Source: Erigeron canadensis (taxonomy: Eukaryota; Streptophyta; Magnoliopsida; Asterales; Asteraceae). From it: a DNA stretch of 64,000 bases. The notes under the pieces were generated by a model. That model searched no databases. It worked only from the letters and a program-made list of their open reading frames with translations, and was not told the origin of the DNA. The stretch lies in NCBI RefSeq assembly GCF_010389155.1, contig NC_057761.1, positions 5,148,501 through 5,212,500 of the forward strand. Reading direction: 5' to 3'. A program made the position numbers and the translations under genes. This document shows, one piece after another, positions 11,401 through 23,551 of the stretch; the stretch's first letter is position 1, and every line of letters starts with the position of its first letter.

Positions 11401-14400
11401 CACACTTACAGATATATTACACATTTGATTGCACTTTTTAGCTATTTATATTACCCTGATAATGTCACTTCCATATCGAGAGTTTGAGACTGATCAGGCA
11501 TATATTACATGCTTGCACTACAGAAATTGATACTACTTTTTTTAAAGTTGCAACCCTCATGCGAAGAAAAGGAATAAATACTGTGACTAGTTTGGGAATG
11601 ACATAGTCTCTTCAGGTCTTTGACTGGCCAAATACACATGCAACTTACTAAGCTTATATCTCCCATTCCTAGATGACACTAGTACATATGGTCTCATTGG
11701 GCCAAAATTTCTAATGGTGACAAAAGATATATACTTTACGTTTTGTAAGTGCTCCATGCTTATTTTTCAGGTATCAATGGCTACAAGAACTCTTGGAACT
11801 ATTGGAGTTCAGATTGCTTGGTAAGATGATAAAACTTTGTTGTACAGTACAACATCTTAAAGCATGTTTGGTGATGTATGACTCATCACCCATGATAAAA
11901 AGATAACACAAATTTCCACGCATTATATACTTGTACCGTTTGCTATAACAATTATACAATGTGGTAAATCAATAAAAAGAAGTGGTAGATGTAGGCTCCC
12001 GATATTATAAGGCTACCACACAGCTATCTTCATTTGTTGTGTCCATGAGAAAAGATCTCAGTTGACAATGTGGTTCTTTTGGATAATTGCATGCAAATGA
12101 AACACACTCTTACTCAATCTCTGACTTTCTGTTTAATGAAGCATATTCTGAGTGTCAATGTTTTTTGGTTTTGGGTCTGTTATATGTCTAAAAGTACACA
12201 TTTTAGTTCCCATGGTGACATTTTTCACTAGTAACCAGGTCTCAAAATAGCAACTATGTCTGGTGTTTGTCAGACAGACTAGTGTAGGTAATTATTATTG
12301 TAACAATTTCTTTCTATCATTGCAGCTGGTCGTATATTTTTATCCATTACGCCCTTCTTGTTGCTTATGTGGCTCGTTCATCAGACATCTTGACTAACAT
12401 ACTTGGCATTCCAGTGTATGATCTATATTTTATTTTACTAAACACATTTTCATTCATAATAATTGTAAGCATTTAGCTTGACACACCCATATATAAACGT
12501 TAACTTGATGATTGTTCTGTAGTGTTACCAATTGGTGTAAGTTTAGGATGTAGATTTATAAATCTTAAAGAGCATCTGTTCATTTCTCTTCCAAAACATG
12601 GGACCTTATTATGCTGTTTTGATACATTTCATTTTATTATACTCCTATACATAAGGCCTCCTTAATGAAATGTCATGGCTCTGCCTTTCGTCCACATATC
12701 TACTCTAAATGACAATTAATGTAAGGACGAAAGTAATCTCAATTTTACAGTTCTTAGTGTGGGTATCTCTTGGTCTATATCTTATGACCGGTTAACTGGT
12801 TCCTGTAGGATTGAGAATGATTGTAATCATTAAAGAAGATAATGAGTACAAAGTTCATGGGTTTTAAGCTAGTCAGATTTGTATGATTAAAATCAGTGAG
12901 TGGTGCTAGTGAGCTCACAACTTCTTATTTAAGAAAGAGAGGTTATGACATATGAGAACCATACATATGTTTATTGGTTTCTTTTATGTCATTGTTTGCA
13001 CATTAACACTTATATTTCTAATGTATATTGGTGGTAGGACATGAATTGCCTTTTGGATTTTCTTATTAGACAATGCTATACAAATTAAAAAGATGATTTC
13101 CCATTTTGGCCTTGTAATTTTATGACATACTATACTGTGAATCATATATAAGAAATTCCTTATGTTTAGTATTGTTATGGATGCAGATGGGAATGTGCAT
13201 CCCTGTTTTCATTTCTCTTGGGAAGCCTTTGCTACTTTGGAAGGTATTTATTGCCATATTTTTATTGGTTTACTTTAACCATGTGTTAGATATCTACAAC
13301 AAACCGACTTTAATGGTTTTTATAACGTTATTATCTAACTTTTGAATTTAGCTTATATAATGTATAGAAACATCATCAGCACTTGATAATTTTTTTTTAT
13401 ATAGAAATGATAATGATGTAATAGTAAGATAAGATGATCTGAATCCTAGCCACTAAGAAGAGAAAGCCAAGGACATAGGTGTAAAGAGACCTTGTTGCCA
13501 GAAGATTACAGAAACAAAATATATTTAAGATGAATTTACAAAAGAGATGCAAAAGGACTACTTTTTTTTTTGACTGACTTCTCCCTTATTCCTGTGACCT
13601 GCTCTTTCTTCTAGCGTCTTTATGTGTCAATTTCTTTTGTGACACTATACGTGGTGCATTTTGCCAAGTAATAGAGGCGTCTGAAAGGTTTATATCTTGA
13701 TGTAGCCAGCAGGTTATTGGTGCAGTCAATGGAGTTCTAGTATCCAGTATCATAATATCTTTTGCAGCTCTTGTGGTAATTGTTGTTTCTGTGACCTAAT
13801 AGTTTGTTACTAACAAGAACTCCACAACCTTGTAACATTGTAATCACTCTTTTCATAATATGTCGATGGGGTTATCAGTTTCTTGATTGCTAAGTTTATA
13901 TTCCTCTAATAAACTGGGAATGTAAGCATATTTCACAATGCCAGCAAGTCTTTCACCCGTCCTACAGAAGAATTTAACTCTAACATTGTTAAAAGAAGGC
14001 TGATATAAATAGATAATTAACCTGAAAGTGGGTATTGAAGGTTTCTTGGGGAGTGATGAAGCTTGCCTTGAACCACTACTTATAATAGCAGCCTCTGGAG
14101 TTGGTTTGGGTAGCACAACGTTCCTTGAAGTTTAAAATTACTGTTCAGAATATTATCAATCGGGCTTATGTCTGAGAAAAGGCCGCTAACTTTATAGAAT
14201 ACAATTTTGTGAATATCATATTTACAAAAGTTCTGGAGTAGATTGTTAATGATACCTGTAAAACTTATTATTGGTACTTGTATATTCCCAGTCTTAAGCT
14301 GTTCAGCATCATTTCTTTTATATAACCTGTGAGTTATATGTCGTTTTTAGGCCGTTGCTAGCGGAGATCTGCACTGGGATGCTCTTTTAAAAGTTAACTT

Positions 14401-17400
14401 GCAAGCTATCCCTGCAAGTATACCTATAATAGCACTTTCTTTTGTTTATCAGGTAATATTTCTGGCTTCAGTTCACTATTTTAGACAATACAATAGTCCT
14501 GTTTCCATCATATACTTACATATAATAGTATTGTTCATTTCAGAATGTAGTTCCTGTTCTTTGTACGAATCTGGAAGGAGATCTATCCAAAATAAGGTGA
14601 AAAAACGTTATCATTATCTGTTCGTTTGGTGTTTGCATGATACATGAAGAAAATATACACCAAGATTTTAGCATATATTAGAAATGGTGTTGGCCAAACA
14701 AGCCCTTTACTGGTTTAAGAGAATTTTTTGATCTCCAGGAGGGCCTTTCAAATGAGACTTTATTTTTCGAACGCAGTTTATTAAATTCAACGACACTAAA
14801 CGGTTGAAAAGGGATTAATCCTTAGCTATAATAGAGTAATTACGTCACGTGTATATACACTGCACAATTGGGAGAACAATCTCAATATTTTTTTTTGCCC
14901 AATTACAATCCTCATCTTGGAAAGAATATGGAAAACTTCACTTTCCTGTCCGACTCCTTGGCAATCATTAAAAGCTATCTTGTTTGCACGGAGATTCTCT
15001 TTATCCCCATCATCCTATCGGTCTATTTAAAGCCTTTCTGCATGTTTCTATTTTTGTTCTTGTATTTTCTATCTGTTGGACATCTTTCTAGTATTTGTGA
15101 TTTATTTTACTAGAATGGTACCTGCAGGACTTCAATTGTTCTAGGCACTGCCATTCCGCTTGGTCTCTTTCTTATCTGGAATGCTGTCATTCTTGGAACA
15201 ATCACTAGTCCCAAAACAGGCACAGATAAGATTGTGGACCCATTGCAGGCATTGCTAGCTACTAATGGAGTTGTCGGGGTTGGTATATGACATTTCAATT
15301 AACTACCGTCTTTAAGATCGAAATATGGAACCTTACAAAAAAAACTTTTTCCTTTGCAATTGATATTGCACAGCCTATTGTTGGGGCATTTTCTCTCCTT
15401 GCCATTGCAACTTCTTATATTGGATTTGTTCTAGGCCTCTCTGACTTCCTCTCTGACTGTAAGTTTATTATTTCCTATCTTCTTAAAACTAGTGTGGCAT
15501 GCTTTTTGTCAAGTATTAGGGTAACTCAACAAAAGAAACTTGGATTTTCCTTTTTTTCACGTTCAGAGGAAAAAAAAGGCCCTATAAAATATTATTAGAA
15601 GTTTTAAATCTATTTAGATCTTTGAGGTAGTGTTTTTTACCTGTTTACTTATGACTGAATTAATTCAAATTATGTTTTCACTCTACGAGGTTACACATGT
15701 AACAAAATAGTTAAATGGAAACATGTCTAGCTCGTTAAAAGTCACCCAATGTTTTTTTTGTCCCTAAGTCATTTCATTAGATTCTATTAGAATTATATAT
15801 TTATTGTAAATAATATTTCATTACACTATACTTGTTTATAGAAACTTATAAAAGTTATTTTTCTGGACAAAATGTGATCCTTGTTAACCTTGCCCTGACT
15901 TGTTTCAACACAAATTTGCAACGCAGTGTGCTCGACCAGTATGTTGCCACCAACATTTATATATGTTTTTACTTTTTTTTTCCAGTGCTCAAACTACCAT
16001 CTGATAAAAGCAGACCACTGCCTTATCTCCTCACGTTGTTTCCACCACTAATACTATCATTGCTAGACCCTGACATCTTTTTCAAAGCATTGGATTTTGC
16101 TGGAACTTATGGAGGTATGTCGTTCTGTTGTTTAGAGTTATGTTGTTCTGTTGTTTAGAGTTTTACGTTTAACTCAACTGTAGTTAATAATGAAAAGAAC
16201 CATTTAAATTTAAGGTAGCATATGCGCGGGGTTGTAGTATAATAAGTCAGGTAATTATTACTAGTTACTAAGGGTCAAAATGGAGCTGTCGGACGTGGAG
16301 GTGGCGGTTGTCGTCTTAGGGGTCTGGATTCTTTATTCAGTGGTGACATAGGAATCAAAAGAACCGTACACCTATCATATCTAGCCATGAATTAATAATC
16401 TCACAATTTGGTGTTTTGGTGCTATAAGCATGCTAGCAATGTTATTAATCCAGAAGAGATTGCCACGTTAATCAGTCAAAACACATTCCACAGATTAAAA
16501 TTTTGTACCAAGGGTGTAGTTACATTGCTCATTTATATCTATAATTAAGTGACAAAAGCCATCAACTACAAGGACAAGCATGCAAAATCGTCAAAAATAC
16601 CCGACTTTTTCCTGTTTACCCACCCCCCCCCCCCCCAACACACACACACACTTGAGTTGGACAATGTCCTCAATGTCCAATAATTAAGCCAAACTAAGGG
16701 AAATAGGGAAAAGTAAACTAAAAAGCAAAATAAGGACAAGAAAAACTTGCCGGGTATATGTGGTGTTCCATGCACGAATAATGCCAACAAGAATATGAGC
16801 GCTGAACTTACTGCCAGCATATGCAAATGACAACCTTGCTATCACACATGAACACAAATAAAAGCCGACATAATAATATCAAGTTAAGCATGCAACATTC
16901 TACCCTACTAAGTAACGGAAATGGGAAATAAAATACGCTGTCTCATCACCCCGAAGGGTGGATACAAACCGACCAAATGAAAATGAAAAAGTACGGAAAG
17001 TGAAATGTTCAAACAAATAATATAAGCCATCAATTTAAGCTGACAGACGGCTTCCAGTCTTCAACCTGCAACGGATCACTGTGGTGGAGGATGAGGTAGA
17101 TAATGTTGGTAACCAGGAATGTTACCATAATCAAATAACGATCCAACCACCTGCTCTGCAGCTCCCGCCTGGCTAACGTCCATACCTGCATATGTACCTG
17201 TATAACTACCAAATCGGACCGGCATATTCGGTCCCAATGCACCTGGATCGTGACGAGGAGGCTCCTCAACCTGATGCTCTGGAGGAAAGTAGAAACCTCC
17301 ACCAACTCTCTGACGAGGGATAAACATAGAGGGTGGACGATAATCCGGAAGATCGGTGGGTGGGCGAAAATCCTGCCCTCTCAACTGCGCCTCCCACATC

Positions 17401-20400
17401 GGCTGGTAACGCCGCGAATCGTAGTCCACTCTCCCTAGGCCAGAACCTACCATAGTCATGTCACTCCCCACCTGCTCACGAAAGTCATCCATGCGGGAGT
17501 GGAAGGCCTGCTGAGACTCGAATATCCTATCCACAACAGACTGAAGAGAGGTGAGATCAAAACCTGCGGGAGCGGTAGAAGAAGAAGAAGCTCCCGCAGT
17601 AGAGGTAGCATGGCGTTTAGGACGTCGTAATGGCTCGGGCTCCTCCTCAGCCACCTCCTCCAACGAATAAGACAGGGCTTGGCATCTTGCAAAAGCAAGA
17701 CCCAATGTCAAATTATTGCAAAATCAAGACCCAACGAATAAGACGGGGCTTGGCATCTTGTTTCGAGAACAAGTACCTTAAGGCAGAGTGATCAGTATAA
17801 ACAATGGTCTTGTTAAGGACCAAGTAGGGTCGAAATTTATCAAAGGCATACACAACAACCAATAACTCTTTTTCAGTCACAATATAGTTCTGTTGGGCTG
17901 GATTCAAGGTCTTGCTAGCATAGGAAATAGGGCGGAAATGTTTATCCTCCCTTTGGCCTAAAACGGCCCCTAAAGCACAGTCGCTAGCATCACACATCAA
18001 CTCGAATGGTAATGACCAATTAGGGGGAGTCATAATGGGTGCATTGGTCAAATTCTCTTTCAACAAGTTGAATGCATCAAGACACTCTTTATCAAACACA
18101 AATGGGACATCCTTCTCTAACAACTTGGTTCTAGGCCGGGTGATTTTGGAGAAATCCTTTATGAACCTACGGTAAAAACCGGCATGACCCAAAAAGCTTC
18201 TAATTGATTTCACATTTGTGGGTGGAGGCAATTTACTTATGACATCAATTTTAGCTTTATCGACCTCTAACCCTTCCTTAGAAACTTTGTGTCCCAAAAC
18301 AATACCCTATTTGACCATAAAGTGACATTTTTCCCAATTAAAAACCAAGTGTGCCCGTTCACACCTTTCCAACATCTTATCAAGACTCACTAAAAATAGC
18401 AATCATACAACGTTGGAAAGTCCCCGGGTCATTACAAAGACCGAATAACAAAATCAACCAAAAATATATATGACCCAACTTAATCTGCAAATTTCCGCTA
18501 TCCCCATGGGATATTGGAATCAGAAAGGTTACCATATACCACACTCATCTCAGACTCCAATCCATCAATCTTCTTCCTCAACATGAAAAGCTCCCTAAAA
18601 AAACTGTCCCTCATGACAGTCCCAACATTAAAGGAAAGTGCGGCATGGGTATCATACAGCTGCATAAAATAACAAGTGATATTAAAATAATAAAAATAAA
18701 AATAAAATAAAGTTAAGTGATGAAAATTAACATACCCTAGCCAACTGAGTGAGGGGAAGAAAGCTAGTCTCTGCAGCAAAAAGCGGGGGAACTACTGAGT
18801 CTGCATAATGTCTCGCTACCTCAGGATCTCTCAAATCATCTTTAAGTTTGAGGGATGGAGGATATACATAGTAATCATTACCCAAACCCCTACGAAACTC
18901 CTGGGTAGGGTGAGGAACAAGAGTGGAACCCAGACTAAAAGCACTGGCACGCCTTAAATCGTTCCATTTCAGTACAATGAAATCCTACACGACTCATGGG
19001 CCCAAGGTCATTGATAGTCTCCTCCAAGCCACCACTGGTAAACGACAATCTGAGAGGACCCCCGGAATTAGAGGTAAAAGAAGAAGAAGTAAAGCTTTTA
19101 AATGTTTCAAAGGGTGGCATGGAACGTTTGGGTGGAGGACTAATAAGATCCTCCCCAACCCTCTTTCCAGAAAGACCTCCTCCTATAGAAGGTCCACCTA
19201 CAAAATAAGATGGATAAGATTATTTAAATATAGTAAAATATAGAATAACATCATCAACAAAATAGTATAAAGTTTTATACCAGTGGGGGAAGAAGTAGAA
19301 GGACATTCCTTTTCAAAGAAGTCACTCATAGCCTTGTCACTCTCCTCTTCAGTGGGTAGGGAGGAGAAGGCACAAAGAGATTTTGGTGCTCAGGGGAGAA
19401 AGAAATCCTCCTAGATGGGGGAGAACCATGAGAAGTACCTTCAACATGTTCTTCCAAGATTTCATCATTCGGGCAGGGTTTACGGGATTGGCGTTGCTCA
19501 AGCTTCCCAAGATCCACCCCCATGCACTCCCAAAGAACCATAGTTGCAACAACAAAGCACATTAGAAAACAATAAATTCTCATCAAAGAATAAGTAAAGG
19601 AAAGATAAAAATAAATTCATACATTTTACGGGATTGGCGTTGCTCAAGCTTCCCAAGATCCACCCCCATGCACTCCCAAAGACCCATAGCTGCAACAACA
19701 AAGCACATTAGAAAACAATAAATTCTCATCAAACAATAAGTAAAGGAAAGATAAAAATAAATTCATACATTTTCCAGTGGACTCATCAACTAAGATAGGG
19801 GCATCTCCTTCCCAATCCTGGCTAATCTTGGCAACAACCAAAATAGCCTTACATTTTGCATAACTCTTATATGGGATAGAAACTTCCCTTAATCTCTCAA
19901 GATGCTTTTTGTTGACCATATGTTCAACAGGCAATACATTAATTCTCCTAATAAATCTGGAACATTCTTTCTTATTACTGGTATCTCGAGTCCAACCAAG
20001 TAAAACAGTCTTGCAGGCATGAGCTGAATAAAGGAGGAATTATACAAATGACATATAAGCATAAATATTCATATGATAATCAATACATGACAAGCTACAG
20101 TCTTTACGAAGAAAAGGAAACTGACAACATTAAAATCCTCAAAAGTGTTTGTCATTCTTCCAAATATACCTCTATAAATGCTCAATTCAATGCCTGTCAA
20201 CGCACACATTCAATTCACATTTTTAAGTCAATCAATCATATTCAATCAATTCATAATCATTCCACAATAACTGCCACCTTAGGTTCGTCAAGAACTTGTT
20301 AGGTTCGCATTGAATTCTCAGGAGTTGCGGTGGTTGTGGCCCTTAATCTTGTTTGTCACTGAGCCAATTAATTCAGGTTCAAACACTAACAAATACCATC

Positions 20401-23400
20401 AACGCACCAAATGTGAAAACGACTCTTAAACATCAATAATCAACTACTTAAGCTATGGGAAATGGGCATAAAATGCGACATATCAGTTCTTCGGTAACAC
20501 TCCTCCGTTATTGCATATGGACCATTTATCACCTGCTGACTCTTCCGTCATTGCATATGGACCATTTATGAGCGATGTACCTGCTGTAGCCCTGAACCAT
20601 TTTCTACCATTTATGAGCGATGTAACTACTATAGCCCTGAAACCACTAGCAAACACCATAACGCACCACAAAACAAGTATAAATGGCCATAAAACGAGTA
20701 CAAAACGTCCAAATAAGATGTGAGAATTATGTATAAATTGCGATACATCAAACCTCCCCACACTTAAACCTTGCTTGCCCTCAAGCAAGTATCCACTTAA
20801 ACTAATCATACCACTCAAATCAAGATGTCAAAAATAATACAAAGTTTTGAGAGAAGTTTCCAACCAAGCGTTGTTGAATACCAAAAGCAAATGCATTTAA
20901 AAACTAATGAGCAAAGTTTCAGACGAAATCAGAAAATTCGACTAATCTAGAGCAAAACACGGTACCCATCCTTGAATTTACACATAAATTCATAATGCTC
21001 CTTCTTTTTCTATCTGTCCAAGCATCTGTCATGATCGAGCATCCACCCACTTTCCATTCTTCTTCATTTTTTTTCAATAAGTCTTTTGTTCTTTCAACTT
21101 CTTCCTTTAGAAGTGGGTTGCTCAACTCATACCTTGTAGGCGTTGGTAGCCCAGTTCCAAATTGGCCAATCACTTCCACCATCATTTTGAAGCTGTCCCT
21201 TTCAAAGGCATTAAAAGAAATCCCGCACTCATATTGATGTACTTCTTCGCCATCCATATTCTCTCTTTTCGAATGGTATTGTTAAGATCAAGCTTTGTAC
21301 CTTTCCCCTTCTTCACAAACTCCTCAGGATTTACAGTATTTGCAAAGTTATCCATGGGGCCAAAAACATTTGGTTCCTTCCTACTTCCCAAAGTTTCACG
21401 CAATTCTTCTTCATTAATAGTAGTTATATTAGCATCAGATCTCGCTTGCGATCTTATGGCCTCATCCTGTTCCTTTTTGCTATTTTTTTGTTCTTTGCTT
21501 CATTGAGAGCTTCCTGACATCTCAACCGATCATCTTTGTTAGCCCTCGGACATGACGATACTTGTCCTACAATTTGTGCGACATGTTGTTTCAATCTTGT
21601 AATACCTCCAGTAATCAGTTTCCCACACAAATTGCATTTTATTTTATCAAGGTTGTTTGGATTCGGGCAAACACCATAATCCCAACCAATATCCTTTGAT
21701 TTTCTTTTTACACCAGTAAGCGTTGACTGAATCAATGAAGAACTGCCAAAGCCAGACGCCATGGTAACTGAAAATGAGAAACACAAACATTAAATGATAT
21801 ATAATTCTGAATTATGAAATATGATACATCAAGCTAATACATCAAGCAACAAGCTAATACGAACTGATTAAATGTTATATAATCTAATTAAATCACGTAT
21901 AACACTGAAATATATCATATATGATACATCAAGTAGCTAATAATCTCATATATGAGTAGCTAATTTAAAAAGTTTAAGTGTTAAAGTGTAAAAGAAGCAA
22001 CTAATCACTAAAAAAACTAATTACTTAATATATATTACTTATTTTAAAAATTAATTACTGAAAAAAACTAGTTATTTAATAATATCACTTAATGTATAAG
22101 TTAATTAGTGAAAAGAAAACAATTGAATATAAAATTCAGAATTACATACCTGTGGGGTCGCTAGAGGCGGGGTCGTCGGAGGTGGGGCCGCCGGAGGTGG
22201 GGCCGTCGAAGGTGGGGCCAGGAGTGGTGGATCTGGTCGTCTTTCCCGCTCTAGTAGGTGTGAAGTGTTGAAAAAATAAAACCCTAAAAAAGTATCAACA
22301 ACCGCCCCCTTTTTCTCCTTAAAAAGTCAACTTTTTATGTTGACCGTCAAGCCCGTTAAGATCCGTTAAACCCGTTATTTGACCGTTATTGACCAAAACC
22401 TTCAAATTTACCCTACCAGCCCTTTAACGTAAAGGTTGACCTCCGTTACCTTTATAACGGCCGTTAAGCCCGTTATCTCCAACACTGACAAGTACTCAGA
22501 CCTTGTCTCCTTAGCCTCTATAAATACTCCTCTTAATCATTCATTTGAGGGTCATGTTTTCACACTTACACATTTTGCTCTGATTATTTTAGCGGCGTGG
22601 AGTAACATCCATCACCAATAGGGAACCGCCAATAAACATAATTAATCTTTTTCTGACCCCTCCTTTAGCAAATTCACCCCCTAGTAATAAGACGACTAAA
22701 TACGTTTAAACACCAATGTTTCATGAGTTTTTTCAAATCCATCTTCTTTTGACAAATTTATCATGTCGCTGTTATGTTTAATGTATTTGACAAAGATTAT
22801 GACATTTTAAACTAAAACGACTAAAGAACATGTAAGCAATTAAAGAGGCTTTCAGACATTTTTTAACCCGTTAATGACCAATTTCCAGGGTAGGGTTGAG
22901 CATATGATTTTGCTTCATTTTCTTTTTCATGGTTAATTAAAAGCTAAAATTAACATTTATAGAGTCGAAATTGCTTTGAACAAAGAGAAACAAAGAATTT
23001 TTGTGCACATATATCACTCATGTAGTAATTGTGGCGAGGATCATTGGAAGAAACTTTAGCCGTCTAATACAAGTGGGTCGATATGGGTCATCTTATATCT
23101 TTAGCGAGTCATTTAGGTTAAGGTTAAACATAGTCAACTACAAAGGAAACCCCCCAAAAAGGTGACTGGGTCAAATTAGTTGAAAGTTGGTCTGTATTCA
23201 AATGCCTAAAACCTTGGTTGATTAAAACAAGTTTAAACAATGTTATTTGTATGTATATATAGCACACTAATTATTACTGTATGAGAGTACAAAAGAGAAG
23301 GAAAAAATTGCTTATTAGGCAACCCAACCACTCTCATCTGATAAATACTCCACACATCCATTTATGTAGTGCTGGTGCTGTTTGGTGTTCTTCCTGCTGC

Positions 23401-23551
23401 AATGTCTTGGTCAGATAGATACTCGAGTTCATCTGTATCATCAAACCTTCCACAGCTTGTACCTGGAGGTAGGATAACCCTTTCTCTAATACTAGGAGGT
23501 GCAGGGTATGTCATTATTTCAGAACTAATTGAGAACCTTATGCATACATGA
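8425..23551 (+). CDS. Tryptophan/tyrosine permease-type transporter, 14 exons
   Basis: Exons: 8425-8728, 8843-8883, 10744-10836, 11175-11249, 11771-11820, 12326-12415, 13187-13243, 13706-13775, 14351-14452, 14544-14596, 15128-15278, 15374-15458, 15986-16114, 23370-23551. All junctions are GT/AG, phases agree, and the sum of 1482 bp gives 493 residues plus stop. The product resembles plant aromatic amino acid permeases of the Arabidopsis At5g19500 type. The membrane core has the motifs [47 protein letters not shown] and ends [19 protein letters not shown]. Exon 1 encodes a Ser/His/Asn-rich, weakly conserved leader that may target a plastid. An in-frame TAG lies at 8380-8382, so ATG 8425 is the first possible start. 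The family role is import of aromatic amino acids; the substrate here is inferred. The last intron, 7255 bp, is full of transposon debris. Confidence 0.85.
8988..9459 (+). mobile_element. Helitron-like non-autonomous element in permease intron 2
   Basis: It begins TCTATACTTATTATATTATA, a start seen in many short plant Helitrons, after an A. It ends with a GC-rich stretch CCGCCGCAACGCGTGGGTAC, then TTGCTCTCG before T, like the 3' hairpin and CTRR-T end of Helitrons but with CTCG instead of CTRR. There is no coding capacity and no target duplication, as expected for this class. The identification rests on end resemblance alone. Confidence 0.5.
11294..11439. repeat. Tandem duplication, period 73 bp, in permease intron 4
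   Basis: The segment starting CAATTGAGACAAACCATAAA occurs at 11294 and again at 11367. About 50 bp are identical before the copies diverge. It lies wholly in an intron. Confidence 0.85.
16115..17075. other. Start of the large last permease intron, no gene
   Basis: The donor GTATGT follows exon 13. A 14-C run at 16623-16636 is followed by a short CA microsatellite. No coding signal seen. Confidence 0.6.
17076..17711 (-). pseudogene. Transposon-associated ORF fragment, proline-rich, unclassified
   Basis: An open frame of 211 codons with an acidic start ([15 protein letters not shown]), a Ser/Ala linker, a segment that may form a coiled coil ([20 protein letters not shown]) and a Pro/Tyr/Gly-rich tail. 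No known domain recognised. Composition and location, next to a gypsy fragment on the same strand, suggest the C-terminal part of a retroelement or transposon accessory protein. Its N-terminal edge shares a repeated segment (CGAATAAGACGGGGCTTGGC-like at about 17663 and 17736) with the adjacent gypsy fragment, so the junction arose by duplication or template switching. The first residues of the frame may not be native. Confidence 0.45.
17713..18400 (-). pseudogene. Ty3/gypsy reverse transcriptase-RNase H fragment
   Basis: The minus strand encodes the end of the reverse transcriptase ([11 protein letters not shown], stop, GIVLGHKVS), the connection [18 protein letters not shown] and the RNase H part ([46 protein letters not shown]). 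A TAG at 18307-18309 interrupts it. It ends abruptly at DAKPRLIRW, and integrase is missing. It lies inside the last permease intron, in antisense orientation. Confidence 0.88.
18480..20015 (-). pseudogene. Multi-exon transposon-type gene remnant of unknown family
   Basis: Coding-like blocks on the minus strand are separated by short AT-rich intron-like gaps. About 20015-19777 contains [20 protein letters not shown] and [17 protein letters not shown]. 19586-19326 contains [20 protein letters not shown]. About 19200-18935 is a Ser/Pro-rich part. About 18900-18730 contains [20 protein letters not shown] and then LPLTQLAR. 18665-18498 contains a helical part [21 protein letters not shown] donor-like GTATG follows LTQLAR. 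With 17076-17711 downstream this may be one degraded gene carried by a large element. I do not recognise the family, and a host gene remnant is not excluded. Confidence 0.4.
19480..19773. repeat. Direct tandem duplication, period 146 bp
   Basis: The block starting TACGGGATTGGCGTTGCTCA at 19481 recurs at 19627. Copies are nearly identical over about 146 bp and contain an exon edge plus intron of the minus-strand remnant, so one splice site and exon are duplicated. Confidence 0.88.
20455..20760. repeat. LTR-like remnant with repeated segments
   Basis: Two similar ends, ATAAAATGCGACATATCA (about 20470) and ATAAATTGCGATACATCA (about 20735), resemble the ATATCA 3' tip of the solo LTR at 39684-41356. 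Between them, CATTGCATATGGACCATTTA and CATTTATGAGCGATGTA each occur twice. Probably debris of gypsy LTRs inside the permease intron. Confidence 0.4.
20919..21762 (-). pseudogene. hAT transposase, N-terminal part, frameshifted
   Basis: Starting at an ATG at 21762, the minus strand encodes a BED-type zinc finger ([18 protein letters not shown] with a downstream Cys) and then the DUF659 region ([20 protein letters not shown]) of plant hAT transposases. The sequence uses three frames, with breaks near 21460 and 21240. The catalytic C-terminal and hATC dimerisation parts are absent because the homology stops near 20919. Orientation is antisense to the permease gene. Confidence 0.88.
22145..22487 (-). 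mobile_element. 5' end of the truncated hAT element, with subterminal repeats
   Basis: Read on the minus strand the end is CAGTGTTGGAGATAACGGGC, a hAT-type terminus. Inside it CCGTTAA/CCGTTAT words recur at least six times in 22340-22480 (subterminal transposase-binding type). A GC-rich minisatellite of GGGGTCGTCGGAGGT-like units (about 22153-22220) follows. The matching 3' terminus was not found, consistent with truncation near 20919. Confidence 0.6.
22488..23369. other. Remainder of the last permease intron
   Basis: No coding signal. It ends at the acceptor TTTATGTAG before exon 14. 22500-22640 has a leader-like, TATA-containing stretch (CCTCTATAAATACTCC) that could be LTR debris. Confidence 0.5.

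Noticed and set aside
22488..22495. acaagtac as target duplication of the hAT element
   Set aside because: No second copy next to a matching terminus was found; the element is truncated on the other side.
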